64,000 bases of DNA from DATJCV01 sp963707665 (GTDB taxonomy: Bacteria; Pseudomonadota; Gammaproteobacteria; Burkholderiales; Burkholderiaceae_D), in assembly GCA_963707665.1 (NCBI GenBank), contig CAVPQU010000009.1, positions 62,001-126,000 of the forward strand, in the 5' to 3' direction. The translations under genes were made by a program, and so were the position numbers. Below, one piece after another: positions 18,552 to 27,082 of this stretch (positions are counted from its first letter, which is position 1; each line of letters begins with the position of its first letter). The notes under the pieces are model-generated. The model worked only from the letters and a program-made list of their open reading frames with translations. It was not told where the DNA came from and made no database searches.

Positions 18552-19682
18552 ATGACACAAGCCTTTCTGCCGTTTTCCAAACCGGTCATCGACGAAGCCA
18601 CCATCGCCGCCGTCGGCGATGTCCTGCGCTCGGGCTGGATCACCAGCGGGCCCAAGGTGCAGGCGTTCGAAGCAGCAGCTGTCCGAATATTTCGGCGGCC
18701 GGCCGGTGCGCAGCTTCAATTCCGGCACCTGCACCATGGAAATCGCGCTGCGCATCGCCGGCATCGGCGCAGGCGATGAAGTGATCACGACGCCGATTTC
18801 CTGGGTGGCCACTGCCAACGTCATCCTCGAGGTCGGCGCCACGCCGGTATTTGCCGATATCGACCCGGTCACGCGCAATATCGACCTGGACCAGCTGGAA
18901 GCGGCCATCACGCCGCGCACCAAGCGCGATCATCCCGGTCTACCTGGCCGGCCTGCCGGTCGACATGGACCGGCTGTACGCGATCGCCAACAAGCACAAG
19001 CTGCGCGTGGTCGAGGATGCGGCGCAGGCGCTCGGCTCGACCTGGAACGGCAAGCGCATCGGCGCCTTCGGCGATTTCGCTGTCCTTCAGCTTCCAGGCC
19101 AACAAGAACGTCACCTCGTCCGAGGGCGGCTGCCTGGTACTGAACAATGCCGAGGAAGCGCGACTGGCGGAAAAATACCGCCTGCAAGGCGTGACCCGCA
19201 GCGGCTTCGACGGCATCGACGTCGATGTGCTGGGCGGCAAATACAACATGACCGACGTCGCCGCCGCCATCGGCCTCGGCCAGTTCGCGCATATCGACGC
19301 CATCACCGCGCGCCGCAAGCAACTGGCGCGGCACTATTTCACCACTTTCGGCCGCAGACTTCGAGCGCGACAGCGGCGCCCAACTGCCGGTCGCCGACAT
19401 GGAAAACTGCAACTGGCACCTGTTCCAGCTCGTGCTGCCGGAAACCATGCACGCGCGCCGCATTCATGGAGCAGATGCAGCAACAAAACATCGGCATCGG
19501 CTATCACTACGCGCCGATCCACCTGTTCTGCGCTGTATCGCGCGCGCGGCTTCAAGGAAGGCATGTTCCCGGTGGCGGAAAGGGTCGGCCGGCAGATCGT
19601 CTCGCTGCCGATGTTCAACAGCATCGGCGAAGAGGATATCGAGCGCGTGGTCGGCGCGGTAAAATCGGTCCTTTGCCAATAA
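18552..19682 (+). CDS. arnB: UDP-4-amino-4-deoxy-L-arabinose aminotransferase (DegT/DnrJ/EryC1 family), frameshifted
   Basis: PLP aminotransferase forming UDP-L-Ara4N from the 4-keto sugar. Recognisable blocks in order: PFSKPVIDEATIAAVGDVL, NSGTCTMEIALRIAGIGAGDE, ISWVATANVILEVGATPVFAD, IIPVYLAGLPVDMDRLYAIA, VVEDAAQALGSTWNGKRIGA, SFQANKNVTSSEGG (PLP lysine in ANKN), NIGIGYHYAPIHLF and VAERVGRQIVSLPMFNSIGE. The frame is broken near 18672, 18925, 19085, 19355, 19460 and 19529. All six are cured by removing one base, usually from a doublet. Repaired length is about 375 residues. Its ribosome site is the second box of element copy 4. Confidence 0.88.
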
Positions 19683-19705
19683 AACCAATTCAAGGCACGC
19701 GCCTG

Positions 19706-20728
19706 ATGAAACCAGAACTCTCCGTCGTCATCCCGGTATACAACGAGCAAGCCGGCCTCGCCAAACTGTTTGAACGGCTGTATCCGGCGCTCGACGCGCT
19801 GCAGACTCCCTACGAAATCATCTTCGTCAACGACGGCAGCCGGGACGATTCCGCCAGCGTGCTGGCGGACCAGTTCCGCCGCCGCCCCGATGTCACGCGG
19901 GTAGTTCTGTTCAATGGCAATTACGGCCAGCACATGGCGATTCTGGCCGGCTTCGAAGTGACCCGCGGCGACGTCGTGGTGACACTGGACGCCGACCTGC
20001 AAAACCCGCCCGAGGAAATCGGCAAGCTGGTCGCCAAGTTCCGCGAAGGCTACGACTACGTCGGCTCGATCCGGCGCGAACGACAGGATGCCGCTTGGCG
20101 CACCTACGCTTCGCGCGCGATGAACCAGCTGCGCGAAACCATCACCCACATCAAGATGACGGATCAGGGCAACATGCTGCGCGCGTATGGCCGCAACGTG
20201 ATCGACCTGATCAACCAGTGCAGCGAAACGAATACCTTCGTGCCGGCGCTGGCCTACACCTTTGCGCGACGGCCGACTGAAATCGTGGTCGAGCATGAAG
20301 AGCGTGCGGCCGGCCAATCCAAGTACTCGCTGTACAGCCTGATCCGCCTCAATTTTGACCTGGTGACCGGCTTTTCGCTGGTGCCGCTGCAACTGTTTTC
20401 GCTGCTCGGCATCGGCCTTTCCTTCGTTTCGGCGGCGCTGTTCGTGTTGCTGCTGATCCGGCGCTTCATCTTCGGCGCCGAGGTGGAAGGCGTATTCACG
20501 CTGTTTGCCTTCACCTTCTTCCTGATGGGCGTGATCCTGTTCGGCATCGGCCTGGTCGGCGAATACGTCGGCCGGATTCACCAGCAGGTACGGGCGCGCC
20601 CGCGCTATGTGGTGCAGACGGTACTGGAGCAGGATCTGGACGAAACGCCCCTGTTGCTAGCCGCGGTTGCTGCTGCCGACGTCCACGCATGCCGACAGCG
20701 CCGAGCGGCGCGCGGTGAAGCGCCAGCC
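19706..20728 (+). CDS. arnC: Undecaprenyl-phosphate 4-deoxy-4-formamido-L-arabinose transferase; runs in frame into the next gene
   Basis: GT2-family enzyme that loads formylated Ara4N onto undecaprenyl phosphate at the inner membrane. It starts MKPELSVVIPVYNEQAGLAK; EIIFVNDGSRDDS and VVTLDADLQNPPEEI give the GT-A nucleotide-binding and DxD sites, and QGNMLRAYGR and EERAAGQSKYSLYSL follow. Two C-terminal membrane helices are at about residues 230-260 and 265-295 (FTFFLMGVILFGIGLVGEYVG). There is no stop codon: the frame continues through a 30-codon linker into the formyltransferase at 20729. A single-base error near 20650 or 20715 would create a stop and normal separate genes, so a true fusion is possible but unproven. 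Confidence 0.88.
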
Positions 20729-21664
20729 ATGAATCATGTCACGGCAACACGGGCGGTCGTCTTCGCCTATCACAACGTCGGCGTGCGTTGCCTGCAGGTC
20801 TTGCTGGCGCGCGGCGTCGAGGTCGCGCTGGTCGTTACGCACGAGGACAATCCGGCGGAAACCATCTGGTTCGAATCGGTCGCCGAACTGTGCCGCGAGC
20901 ACCGTATCCCGTTCATCACGCCGACCGATCCGGCATCGCCGGAACTGCTGGCCCGAGTACAGGCGGCGCAGCCGGATTTCATTTTCAGCTTCTACTACCG
21001 CCACATGCTGCCGACTGCGCTGTTGGCGACTGCCGCGCGCGGCGCCTACAACATGCACGGCTCGCTGCTGCCGAAGTACCGCGGCCGGGTACCGATCAAC
21101 TGGGCGGTGCTGCACGGCGAAACCGAAACCGGCGCCACCCTGCACGAAATGGCGGCCAAGCCGGATGCCGGCGCGATCCTGGCGCAAACCGCGGTGCCGA
21201 TCCTGCCCGACGACACCGCTTTTGACGTATTCGGCAAGGTGACGGTCGCCGCCGAACAGACTTTATGGAAGGTCCTGCCGGCCTTGCTGGTCGGCCATCC
21301 GCCCAGCTTGCCGAACAATCTGGCGCAAGGCAGCTACTTCGGCGGCCGCAAACCGGAAGACGGCCGCATCGACTGGCAACAGCCGGCGCAAGTCATCTAC
21401 AACCTGCACCGCGCGGTAGCGCCACCCTACCCCGGCGCGTTTACCGAACTAGCCGGCCAGACCTGGACCATCCGGCGCGCGCGCCTGGCGGACGAATCGT
21501 TTTCCGATTTGCCGCCCGGGCTGGCGGTGGTGGATAATCGCATGCTCGGCGTCGGCGCCGATGCGCGCGCCCTGCTGATTCAGGAACTCGCGGCGGACGG
21601 CGAAACAGCCACGCCGCAGCAGCTGCGGCAAGCCATCCTGGCCGCGCGCAACCCTCTTCAATAA
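20729..21664 (+). CDS. arnA: UDP-L-Ara4N formyltransferase (N-terminal half of ArnA as a separate module)
   Basis: 311 residues homologous to the formyltransferase half of E. coli ArnA; it uses 10-formyl-tetrahydrofolate to N-formylate UDP-L-Ara4N. Motifs: AYHNVGVRCLQVLLARGV, VVTHEDNPAETIWF, FYYRHMLPTALL, and MHGSLLPKYRGRVPINWAVL followed by GETETGATLHEM, which carries the Asn/His/Asp-type catalytic region of the folate formyltransferase fold. It lies in frame with arnC with no stop between. GGTGAAG about eight bases before the ATG could allow independent initiation. The decarboxylase half is the next gene, so ArnA is split here. Confidence 0.9.
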   Translation: MNHVTATRAVVFAYHNVGVRCLQVLLARGVEVALVVTHEDNPAETIWFESVAELCREHRIPFITPTDPASPELLARVQAAQPDFIFSFYYRHMLPTALLATAARGAYNMHGSLLPKYRGRVPINWAVLHGETETGATLHEMAAKPDAGAILAQTAVPILPDDTAFDVFGKVTVAAEQTLWKVLPALLVGHPPSLPNNLAQGSYFGGRKPEDGRIDWQQPAQVIYNLHRAVAPPYPGAFTELAGQTWTIRRARLADESFSDLPPGLAVVDNRMLGVGADARALLIQELAADGETATPQQLRQAILAARNPLQ

Positions 21665-21676
21665 CCAAGAATTGTC

Positions 21677-22729
21677 ATGAAAAAAGTCCTCATCCTCGGC
21701 GTCAACGGCTTCATCGGCCACCACCTGTCCAAGCGCATCCTGGAAACCACCGACTGGCACGTGTACGGCATGGACATGATGACCGACCGCATCACCGACG
21801 TCCTGGAAAACCCCGCGTACAAGTCGCGCATGCATTTTTTCGAAGGCGACATCACGATCAACAAGGAATGGGTCGAGTACCACATCAAGAAATGCGACGT
21901 GATCCTGCCGCTGGTGGCGATCGCCACGCCATCCACCTACGTGCAGCAGCCGCTGCGCGTGTTCGAGCTGGATTTCGAGGCCAACCTGCCGATCGTGCGT
22001 TCCGCCGCCAAGTACGGCAAGCACCTGGTGTTCCCTTCGACTTCGGAAGTCTATGGCATGTGCCACGACGAGGAATTCGATCCGGAAGAATCGGAACTGA
22101 TCTGCGGCCCGATCAACAAGCCGCGCTGGATCTATTCCTGCGCCAAGCAACTGATGGACCGCGTGATCTGGGGTTACGGCATGGAAGGCTTGAACTTCAC
22201 GCTGTTCCGGCCGTTCAACTGGATCGGCCCCGGGCTGGATTCGATCCACACGCCGAAGGAAGGCAGCTCGCGCGTGGTGACGCAATTCTTTGGCCACATC
22301 GTACGCGGCGAAAATATTTCGCTGGTCGACGGCGGTCTGCAGAAACGTGCCTTCACTCACGTCGGCGACGGCATCGATGCCTTGATCAAGATCATCGCCA
22401 ACAAGGACGGCGTCGCCAGCGGCAAGATCTACAACATCGGCAATCCGGTCAACAATTATTCGATCCGCGACCTGGCCGCGATGATGCTGAAACTGGCTGC
22501 CGAATATCCCGAGTACGCCGCCGCAGTCAAGCAAGTACAGCTGCTGGAAACCACTTCCGCCGCCTACTACGGCAAGGGCTACCAGGACGTGCAGAACCGG
22601 GTGCCGAAAATCACCAATACCTGCGCCGAACTGGAGTGGAGTCCGAGCACCTCGATGGCCGATACGCTGCGCATCATTTTCGACTCGTACCGTAGCCAGG
22701 TAGGCGCAGCAAAAGCGCTGATGAATTGA
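21677..22729 (+). CDS. arnA: UDP-glucuronate decarboxylase (dehydrogenase half of ArnA)
   Basis: 350 residues, intact, extended SDR fold. It oxidatively decarboxylates UDP-glucuronic acid to the UDP-4-keto-pentose, the first committed step to L-Ara4N. VLILGVNGFIGHHLSKRIL is the Rossmann glycine motif, PLVAIATPSTYVQQPLRVFE is specific for ArnA, PSTSEVYGM and WIYSCAKQLMDR give the Ser/Tyr/Lys catalytic triad, and FRPFNWIGPGLDS follows. In E. coli this domain is the C-terminal half of bifunctional ArnA; here it is a free-standing gene 12 bp after the formyltransferase. Sometimes named bifunctional in databases although only this half is present. Confidence 0.93.
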   Translation: MKKVLILGVNGFIGHHLSKRILETTDWHVYGMDMMTDRITDVLENPAYKSRMHFFEGDITINKEWVEYHIKKCDVILPLVAIATPSTYVQQPLRVFELDFEANLPIVRSAAKYGKHLVFPSTSEVYGMCHDEEFDPEESELICGPINKPRWIYSCAKQLMDRVIWGYGMEGLNFTLFRPFNWIGPGLDSIHTPKEGSSRVVTQFFGHIVRGENISLVDGGLQKRAFTHVGDGIDALIKIIANKDGVASGKIYNIGNPVNNYSIRDLAAMMLKLAAEYPEYAAAVKQVQLLETTSAAYYGKGYQDVQNRVPKITNTCAELEWSPSTSMADTLRIIFDSYRSQVGAAKALMN

Positions 22730-22807
22730 CGGTGCGTGCCCTGCCGGGCGCGCCGCTGCATTGCATCTCCATGATTGCGCTCACGCGCTGCTACCCACAA
22801 GGCTGAC

Positions 22808-23743
22808 GTGCCGCTGCTGACCCTGAAAATCGACGCCGACACCTACCGCGGCACGCGCGAAGGCGTGCCGAATCTGGTGCGCCTGCTCGGCCGCCACGAC
22901 GCCCGCGCCACGTTCCTGTTCTCGCTTGGTCCCGACCATACCGGCTGGGCGCTGCGTCAGGTCTTCCGACCCGGTTTTTTCAGCAAGGTGTCGCGCACCT
23001 CGGTGCTCGAACACTACGGTCTGAAAACCCTGATGTACGGCGTGCTGCTGCCGGCGCCGGATATCGGCAAGACCTGCGCCGACACCATGCGCGCAGTGCA
23101 CGCCGCCGGCCATGAATGCGGCATCCACACTTGGGATCACCGCGTCTGGCAAGATCATGTGCAGCAGCGCGATGCCGCCTGGACGCAAAAAATCATGCAG
23201 CGCTCGTTCGACCGTTTCGTCGATATTTTCGGCGCCGCGCCCGCTACCCACGGCGCCGCCGGCTGGCAGATGAATGCGCACGCGTTGCGGCAACTGGATG
23301 CATTCGGCATGGCCTACGCGTCCGATGGCCGCGCCATGCTGACCGAATCCGGCGCGCTGGCGGATGCCGAAGCGGGGCCGCACCGGCTGCAGGTGGACGG
23401 CGAAACGCTGGCCTGCGTCCAGTTGCCGACCACGCTGCCGACGCTGGATGAATTGCTGGGTCGCACCATTGACGGCGTATTGATGACGCCCGCCAGCATC
23501 GCGTCCCGGTTGCTGCGCTTGACCGAAAACAAGCGCGACCATGTGTTTACCCTGCACGCTGAGCTTGAAGGGCAAAAACTTGCCCCCATATTCGAGCAAC
23601 TGTTACGGGGATGGCGCACACAGGGCTATCAGTTTGCATCCATGGCCGATCACTACCAGCATGTAAAAGACCAGGCATTGCCGCTGGCTGCGATCCGCTT
23701 TGCCGAGTTGCCGGGCCGTTCGGGCAGCTTGCTGGTGCAGTAG
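22808..23743 (+). CDS. arnD: 4-deoxy-4-formamido-L-arabinose-phosphoundecaprenol deformylase
   Basis: A 311-residue NodB-fold polysaccharide deacetylase. It removes the formyl group from undecaprenyl-P-L-Ara4FN, making the final donor for ArnT. KIDADTYRGTREGVPNLVRLL matches the ArnD N terminus, with the metal-binding Asp pair. HECGIHTWDHRVWQDH gives the His-x3-His-type metal site, and ATHGAAGWQMNAHAL follows. I start at GTG 22808, where family similarity begins and AAGG precedes. A TTG at 22775 is in frame; the ATG at 22771 is out of frame and ends after 11 codons. Last arn gene of the cluster. Confidence 0.88.
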   Translation: MPLLTLKIDADTYRGTREGVPNLVRLLGRHDARATFLFSLGPDHTGWALRQVFRPGFFSKVSRTSVLEHYGLKTLMYGVLLPAPDIGKTCADTMRAVHAAGHECGIHTWDHRVWQDHVQQRDAAWTQKIMQRSFDRFVDIFGAAPATHGAAGWQMNAHALRQLDAFGMAYASDGRAMLTESGALADAEAGPHRLQVDGETLACVQLPTTLPTLDELLGRTIDGVLMTPASIASRLLRLTENKRDHVFTLHAELEGQKLAPIFEQLLRGWRTQGYQFASMADHYQHVKDQALPLAAIRFAELPGRSGSLLVQ

Positions 23744-23844
23744 CTGACTTGGTCCGGTGCGTGCTTGAACCGGCGCACAGCGATGAATATCACCAACAAC
23801 CAGCCGTACATGGCCAACGTAGCGCCAACGCAGTGGAGAATGCC

Positions 23845-24321
23845 GTGGTAGAAAATTTACCGCAGTTGAACGAAATTGTTCCCGATTTTTCGGCGCCAAT
23901 GACCAGTGACAAGACTTTTACTCTGGCTGATTACCACGGCAGAAAACTGGTCTTGTATTTTTATCCAAAAGACAATACTCCGGGCTGCACCACCGAAGGC
24001 ATCCGTTTTCGCGAACTGTATCCGCAGTTCCAGCAGGCAAACGCTGACATCGTTGGCGTCAGTCGCGACAGCCTGCGTTCGCATGAATCGTTCAAAGCCA
24101 AGCTCGGCATGCCATTTGAGCTGATTTCCGATCCCGAGGAACAGGTTTGCGAACTGTTCGGCGTGATGAAACTGAAGACACTGTATGGGCGGCAATCGCG
24201 CGGTATCGAGCGCAGTACATTTGTGATTGACGGCGCCGGCAGATTGGTGAAAGAATGGCGTGGAATGAAGGTTCCGGGTCATGTGGACGAAGTCCTTGAA
24301 TATGTCAAAGCACTTGCATAA
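23845..24321 (+). CDS. bcp: Peroxiredoxin, BCP/PrxQ type
   Basis: 158 residues, thioredoxin-fold peroxidase that reduces hydroperoxides. YFYPKDNTPGCTTEG contains the peroxidatic Cys with the Thr/Pro motif. The resolving Cys spaced +5 in E. coli Bcp is not present (TTEGI), so it should be a 1-Cys or atypical form; a further Cys occurs at EEQVCELFGV. The end SRGIERSTFVIDGAGRLVKEW is typical. I chose the GTG at 23845 because GGAG lies eight bases before it and similarity starts there (MVENLPQL); no ATG is in frame nearby. It is followed by a strong terminator. Confidence 0.88.
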   Translation: MVENLPQLNEIVPDFSAPMTSDKTFTLADYHGRKLVLYFYPKDNTPGCTTEGIRFRELYPQFQQANADIVGVSRDSLRSHESFKAKLGMPFELISDPEEQVCELFGVMKLKTLYGRQSRGIERSTFVIDGAGRLVKEWRGMKVPGHVDEVLEYVKALA

Positions 24322-24354
24322 CCATTGAATTCAAACAGTAGCACCTCCTCCCCG

Positions 24355-24401
24355 AAAACCGTTTGCGGACAGGCTAGGCGCCGTCGCAAGCGGTTTTTTT
24401 T
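24355..24401 (+). terminator. Rho-independent terminator after bcp
   Basis: AAAACCGTTTGCG pairs with CGCAAGCGGTTTT (one mismatch) across a 17-base loop and is followed by a run of eight T. Confidence 0.75.
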
Positions 24402-24482
24402 ATTTCCCACCTGGCATGTCGCCAGTCTTGATTCCTCCGCGCGTCGCCGGCGTACTGGAATATTCTAGAGATTGAGGTTCTG

Positions 24483-26135
24483 ATGCCGTTACCGAAATTA
24501 CCCACCAAACCCGCCACCCTGTTGTCAGTTTCTGATTTTCCAAAAGTGGAAGCCGGTAAAACCGTGAAGCCACGCATCCAGTTGATCGAGCAGGCGCCAG
24601 CCGCCAAAAATCAGCCGACAGTAAAAGCACCCGTTGCCAAGGCGCCTGCTGCAAAGGCTGCACCTCCCAAGCCGGTCAACGTCGAGTCGCGCATCAAGTC
24701 CAGCACCAGCCGCGCCGCCGACCGCACCGGCATCACCAAGCTGTTCGTGCTCGACACCAATGTCCTGATGCACGACCCGACTTCGCTGTTCCGCTTCGAA
24801 GAGCATGACATCTACCTGCCGATGGTGACGCTGGAAGAACTCGACAACCACAAGAAGGGCATGTCCGAAGTGGCACGCAATGCGCGCCAGGTATCGCGCT
24901 CGCTGGATGCGTTGATGGCAGATATTGCCGACGATGCGATCGATGACGGTATCGAGCTCGCCAAGCTCGGCAACAAGGAGGCCAAAGGTCGCCTGTTCTT
25001 CCAGACCAAGCTGGAAAACGGCGTGCTGCCGGAAGGCTTGCCGACTGGCAAGGCGGACAACCAGATCCTGGGCGTGGTGCGCGCGCTCGAGCATCAGCAC
25101 CCGGGCCGCGCCATCGTGCTGGTGTCGAAGGACATCAACATGCGCATCAAGGCGCGCGCCATGGGGCTGCCGGCCGAGGAATACTTCAACGACCATGTGC
25201 TGGAAGATACCGACCTGCTGTATTCCGGCATCATGCAGTTGCCCGACGATTTCTGGAACAAGCATGGCAAAGGCATGGAGTCGTGGCAGGAAAACCGCCA
25301 TGGCACCGGCTACACCTTCTATCGCCTTTCCGGGCCCTTGGTGCCAGCCATGCTGGTCAACCAGTTCGTGTATACCGAACCGAAGAACGGCGAGGCGGCA
25401 TTCTATGGCCACGTCACCCAGATCAACGGCAAGACGGCGGTGCTCACCACGCTGCGTGATTACGGCCACAGCAAGAACAACGTCTGGGGCATTACTGCGC
25501 GCAATCGTGAACAGAATTTCGCCCTCAACCTGTTGATGGATCCGGAGTGCGATTTCGTCACGCTGCTGGGCCAGGCGGGCACTGGCAAGACCTTGCTGGC
25601 ACTGGCGGCTGGCTTGGCGCAGGTACTGGAAACCAAGACCTACAGCGAAATCATCGTCACCCGCGTCACGGTGCCGGTAGGCGAAGACATCGGCTTCTTG
25701 CCTGGCACGGAAGAGGAGAAAATGTCGCCGTGGATGGGCGCCTTCGACGACAACCTGGAAGTGTTGAACAAATCCGACTCAGACGCCGGCGAATGGGGCC
25801 GGGCCGCAACACAAGACCTGATCCGTTCCCGCATCAAGATCAAGTCGCTGAACTTCATGCGCGGGCGCACCTTCGTCAATAAATTTTTGATTGTCGACGA
25901 GGCGCAAAACCTGACGCCAAAACAGATCAAGACCCTGGTCACGCGTGCCGGACCGGGCACCAAGATCGTCTGTCTCGGCAATATCGCGCAAATCGATACG
26001 CCCTATCTGACTGAAGGCTCCAGCGGCCTGACCTATGTGGTCGACCGCTTCAAGGGTTGGGCGCATAGCGGCCACGTCACGCTGGCGCGCGGCGAACGCT
26101 CGCGGCTAGCCGATCACGCCACCGAAGTGCTGTAG
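24483..26135 (+). CDS. PhoH-family ATPase with N-terminal PIN domain (PhoH2/YlaK type)
   Basis: 550 residues. After an 80-residue Ala/Lys/Pro-rich extension, residues about 83-235 form a PIN ribonuclease domain (FVLDTNVLMHDPTSLFRFEE with acidic metal ligands, and VSKDINMRIKARAMG). Residues about 335-550 form the PhoH ATPase with Walker A GQAGTGKTLLALAAG and Walker B FLIVDEAQNLTPKQIKTL. Proteins of this PIN-PhoH layout are RNA helicase/ribonucleases in characterised members. Monocistronic: preceded by the bcp terminator, with GAGG at the start, and followed by its own terminator. Confidence 0.9.
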   Translation: MPLPKLPTKPATLLSVSDFPKVEAGKTVKPRIQLIEQAPAAKNQPTVKAPVAKAPAAKAAPPKPVNVESRIKSSTSRAADRTGITKLFVLDTNVLMHDPTSLFRFEEHDIYLPMVTLEELDNHKKGMSEVARNARQVSRSLDALMADIADDAIDDGIELAKLGNKEAKGRLFFQTKLENGVLPEGLPTGKADNQILGVVRALEHQHPGRAIVLVSKDINMRIKARAMGLPAEEYFNDHVLEDTDLLYSGIMQLPDDFWNKHGKGMESWQENRHGTGYTFYRLSGPLVPAMLVNQFVYTEPKNGEAAFYGHVTQINGKTAVLTTLRDYGHSKNNVWGITARNREQNFALNLLMDPECDFVTLLGQAGTGKTLLALAAGLAQVLETKTYSEIIVTRVTVPVGEDIGFLPGTEEEKMSPWMGAFDDNLEVLNKSDSDAGEWGRAATQDLIRSRIKIKSLNFMRGRTFVNKFLIVDEAQNLTPKQIKTLVTRAGPGTKIVCLGNIAQIDTPYLTEGSSGLTYVVDRFKGWAHSGHVTLARGERSRLADHATEVL

Positions 26136-26160
26136 CGGCGCTGCTTGCCGCTTCGCCACC

Positions 26161-26189
26161 AAAAAATCCGGCTGCGGCCGGATTTTTTT
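26161..26189 (+). terminator. Terminator after the PhoH gene
   Basis: AAAAAATCCGGC-TGCG-GCCGGATTTTTTT: a near-perfect stem with T run; the A run before it would also allow function from the opposite strand. Confidence 0.8.
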
Positions 26190-26241
26190 CGACTTGGACA
26201 TGATTGACTGTGCAGGCTGCAAACGGGTCCTGCAGCAGTAT

Positions 26242-26301
26242 ATACTCCATATACTAATATGTATTTACGAGCATAAAATATAGATTTATACGACATACTC
26301 C
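26242..26301 (-). repeat. 60-bp GGAGTAT-paired interspersed element, copy 5 (both boxes exact)
   Basis: On the minus strand GGAGTAT occurs at both ends, with GTAT cores 53 bp apart and core ATTTTATGCTCG. It lies in the 425-bp region between the PhoH terminator and the MarR-type gene, in strikingly AT-rich DNA. The rest of that region (26302-26520) shows nothing else I can name. Confidence 0.7.
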
Positions 26302-26526
26302 TTTGTTATTATATCTGGGTTATAAGACTGCTGATTTTTTTCCATCGTTCCCATGGCAGTGCAACCCGATCATGCGATGCGCCGGCGCACATCGTGAACA
26401 CCGATCCGGATGGCAGCAACCCACCACAGAGCGGTGGAATAACTCGAAAAATATCGCCAGGCGGCCACTGCAGTGACACGCGCATTATTTTTTCTACCCA
26501 TCGTACGCAGATTTGATACCCGATTT

Positions 26527-26546
26527 ATAATTGCCCAGACAATTAT
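26527..26546. promoter_or_regulatory. Inverted repeat upstream of marR-type gene (candidate MarR operator)
   Basis: ATAATTG-N6-CAATTAT, a perfect 7-base dyad, centred 25 bp before the regulator start. MarR proteins typically bind 16-20 bp dyads containing TTG-CAA half-sites, so this is the likely autoregulatory operator of the efflux unit. Inference from position and symmetry. Confidence 0.6.
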
Positions 26547-26560
26547 TATTTCGATGCAGA

Positions 26561-27046
26561 ATGGAACAGCCGACGCCACTTTTTTCGCTGCAGGATTTCC
26601 AGGTCGAGGATAGCGTCGGCTATCTCCTGAAGCGCACCCGCGCCATGTTGACTAACGCGGCGGAGGGAACCCTGGCCGAGCAAGGGCTGGATATCACCCA
26701 GGCGCAAGGCAGCCTGCTGTTCATGCTGTCGACCGGAAAATATCGTACCGCCGCCGATCTGGCACGCGAGCTATGCATCGATGCCGCTTCGATGAAGCGC
26801 ATGATCGACCGGCTGGTGACGCGGGGATTGATCCAGCGCCAACCGAGCGCACAAGACCGGCGCCTGATTGACCTGCACCTGACCGATACCGGCTTGGCAC
26901 TGGCACAACGACTGCCCGCCGTCTATGTGGCAACGCTCAACAAAAGCTTTGCCGGCTTCAGCGCCGAGGAAGTCGGCTTTCTGAAGAGCCTGCTGCGCAA
27001 GTTGTTGGCCAATGCAGAAGCAGTTTCCGTGCAAAAAACTACTTGA
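26561..27046 (+). CDS. MarR-family transcriptional regulator of the efflux operon
   Basis: 161 residues from the ATG at 26561. A winged helix-turn-helix occupies residues about 35-125: TQAQGSLLFMLSTGKYRTAADLA, DAASMKRMIDRLVTRGLIQR and the wing PSAQDRRLIDLHLTDTG. It immediately precedes the outer-membrane, adaptor and MFS genes on the same strand (36-bp gap), the layout of emrR/emrAB-type systems, so it should repress them and respond to a toxic ligand. The dyad at 26527-26546 lies just upstream. Confidence 0.88.
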   Translation: MEQPTPLFSLQDFQVEDSVGYLLKRTRAMLTNAAEGTLAEQGLDITQAQGSLLFMLSTGKYRTAADLARELCIDAASMKRMIDRLVTRGLIQRQPSAQDRRLIDLHLTDTGLALAQRLPAVYVATLNKSFAGFSAEEVGFLKSLLRKLLANAEAVSVQKTT

Positions 27047-27082
27047 CCAGTCAACGTAATAGTTGTCACTTCCACCCTTTCC

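Noticed and set aside
22771..22806. ATG at 22771 as arnD start
   Set aside because: It is out of frame with ArnD and stops after 11 codons.
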